Origin: an uncultured Verrucomicrobiaceae bacterium
Lineage (GTDB): Bacteria; Verrucomicrobiota; Verrucomicrobiia; Verrucomicrobiales; Verrucomicrobiaceae
Direction: 5' to 3'
Assembly (NCBI GenBank): GCA_937872615.1
Contig: CALMTT010000084.1
Coordinates: 1-34,218, forward strand
Length of the DNA: 34,218 nucleotides
Under the pieces are notes generated by a model. The model was not told the origin of the DNA. It worked only from the letters and a program-made list of their open reading frames with translations, and searched no databases. Shown here one piece after another: positions 33,499 to 34,218 of this stretch (position 1 is its first letter; the number at the start of each line of letters is the position of its first letter). A program made the position numbers and the translations under genes.

Positions 33499-33508
33499 AA
33501 AAGCTGTT

Positions 33509-34079
33509 TCAGCAGCCAAGCACCTGATCTGGGATGCTCAGTCCCACTCGCTCACTCCATGCGGCGATCATTTTGCGGAACCACTTCCCCGGCTGGCCGT
33601 CAGCGATCGGCGTGGAGTTGATCCTCGTGCATGGAGCCATGCAGTAAGGCGTGGTTGTCAGCCATGCCTCGTCGGCGTTCACCACGTCGTAAGGCTGAAA
33701 ATCGCGCTCGATGAACTCCATGCCGATCTTCGGGGCCAGTTCGCGCACGGTTTGCAGGCTCACGCCGGCGAGAATGTTGCGCGGTGAGGGCGAGATGATC
33801 GTGTTGCCCTTCACGATGACGAAATTGGAGCCTGCGCACTCGGTCACGTTGCCGTCGAGGTCGAGCAGCAGCGTGACTGCGCGAGGATCGACGGCCTGCG
33901 ACTGCTTGTCGGCCAGCCACCAGTGGAGACGGCTACGGTTTTTCATCTTCGGCTCGATGCATTGCGGCGGGATGTGCCGGATCGACGGCGTGACGACATG
34001 TGCACCTTCAGTGAACAGATGCCGCCACATCTCAAAGCGGAGCGGGAAGCTGTGGATGCAAATCGTCGGCCGCAGCGGC
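33509..34079 (-). CDS. Class IV aminotransferase (branched-chain type), 5' truncated
   Basis: About 190 C-terminal residues of a PLP fold-type IV enzyme (branched-chain aminotransferase, D-amino acid transaminase or aminodeoxychorismate lyase). Visible parts are PTICIHSFPLRFEMW, KMKNRSRLHWWLADKQ, LLLDLDGNVTECAGSNFVIVKGNTIISPS, where the Glu of NVTECAGSN binds the PLP pyridine nitrogen, and NILAGVSLQTVRELA. It ends with ADEAWLTTTPYCMAPC. The catalytic Lys normally lies upstream of, or at the start of, the present part (KMKN may be its position). The frame is open up to about 34079, where the DNA switches to a different gene on the other strand, so the N-terminus is lost. Convergent with map. 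Confidence 0.8.
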
Positions 34080-34218
34080 CCTGAAGCTGATGCGCCAGCA
34101 CCGGGGGGACAAGCCGGTGACGGGGGTGATCTACACCCACAGCCACGTGGACCACTATGGCGGCATCATGGGCGTGGCCACCCGGGAGGAGATTGATGCG
34201 GGCCTGCGCATCATCGCC
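34072..34218 (+). CDS. Alkyl-sulfatase-like MBL-fold hydrolase, internal scrap
   Basis: The last 49 codons, in the first frame, read AAALKLMRQHRGDKPVTGV, then IYTHSHVDHYGGIMGV and a short EEIDAGLRIIA. THSHVDH is the metallo-beta-lactamase zinc motif, and the surrounding words are those of SdsA1/BDS1-type alkyl sulfatases, which release alcohols from alkyl sulfates. It has neither start nor stop, runs off the window edge, and replaces the 5' end of the aminotransferase gene, so it is a joined fragment from other DNA. Confidence 0.7.

Overview
The window reads as a metagenome-assembled contig whose core (about 3.87 to 34.07 kb) comes from one bacterium and whose two ends are stitched from other genomes. 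I infer a Verrucomicrobiota core (Prosthecobacter/Verrucomicrobiales-like). The reasons are the PVC-style spc ribosomal operon (rplE-rpsH-rplF-rplR-rpsE-rplO-secY-map, with no rpsN after rplE and no rpmD before rplO), an exopolysaccharide locus with a large outer-membrane barrel, a CE15 esterase, and almost no Shine-Dalgarno sequences. The left 3.3 kb is much richer in G+C and looks actinobacterial. No rRNA, tRNA, CRISPR array, transposase or phage gene was seen.

Layout. 1-0.35 kb: the start of an unidentified coiled-coil protein. 0.35-3.34 kb: an actinobacterial hexuronate/sugar catabolism segment (C-terminal part of a Gfo/Idh oxidoreductase, a DUF6807/PmoA-like protein, UxaC). 3.34-3.87 kb: a mosaic of gene scraps (unassigned piece, DUF58 C-terminus, TRAP DctM permease piece). 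3.87-7.73 kb, minus strand: a truncated LtaS-type membrane phosphatase/sulfatase-fold protein, a DUF2490 outer-membrane protein and a SulP anion transporter. 7.98-10.88 kb, plus strand: DabA (DUF2309), divergent from SulP. 11.0-13.1 kb, minus strand: murA, smpB, rpoZ. 13.3-14.9 kb: a Gfo/Idh oxidoreductase convergent with a dCMP deaminase-like gene. 15.3-23.2 kb: an exopolysaccharide block (outer-membrane barrel, Wza-type export protein, Wzc-type chain-length/tyrosine kinase, EF-hand protein, O-antigen ligase/polymerase with TPRs). 23.3-25.0 kb, minus strand: a DacA-like penicillin-binding protein and aroD. 25.1-27.8 kb: the polyprenyl-phosphate sugar transferase that would start glycan synthesis, then a CE15 glucuronoyl esterase. 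27.96-33.5 kb: the ribosomal protein-secY-map operon. 33.5-34.08 kb, minus strand: a class IV aminotransferase cut at its 5' end by a final join to an alkyl-sulfatase MBL-fold scrap.

The most interesting biology is the divergent SulP/DabA pair. The SulP belongs to the subfamily I associate with carbonic anhydrases. DabA keeps its zinc-site residues, and no DabB (NuoL-like) partner is in view, so SulP may be the membrane partner in an inorganic-carbon uptake module. The 246-bp region between their starts carries four copies of a GGG-A-rich-CC motif. Second in interest are a 16-bp-stem hairpin between rplO and secY, a 15-bp palindrome before the exopolysaccharide block, and a truncated spc operon that starts at rplE beside a carbohydrate esterase gene.
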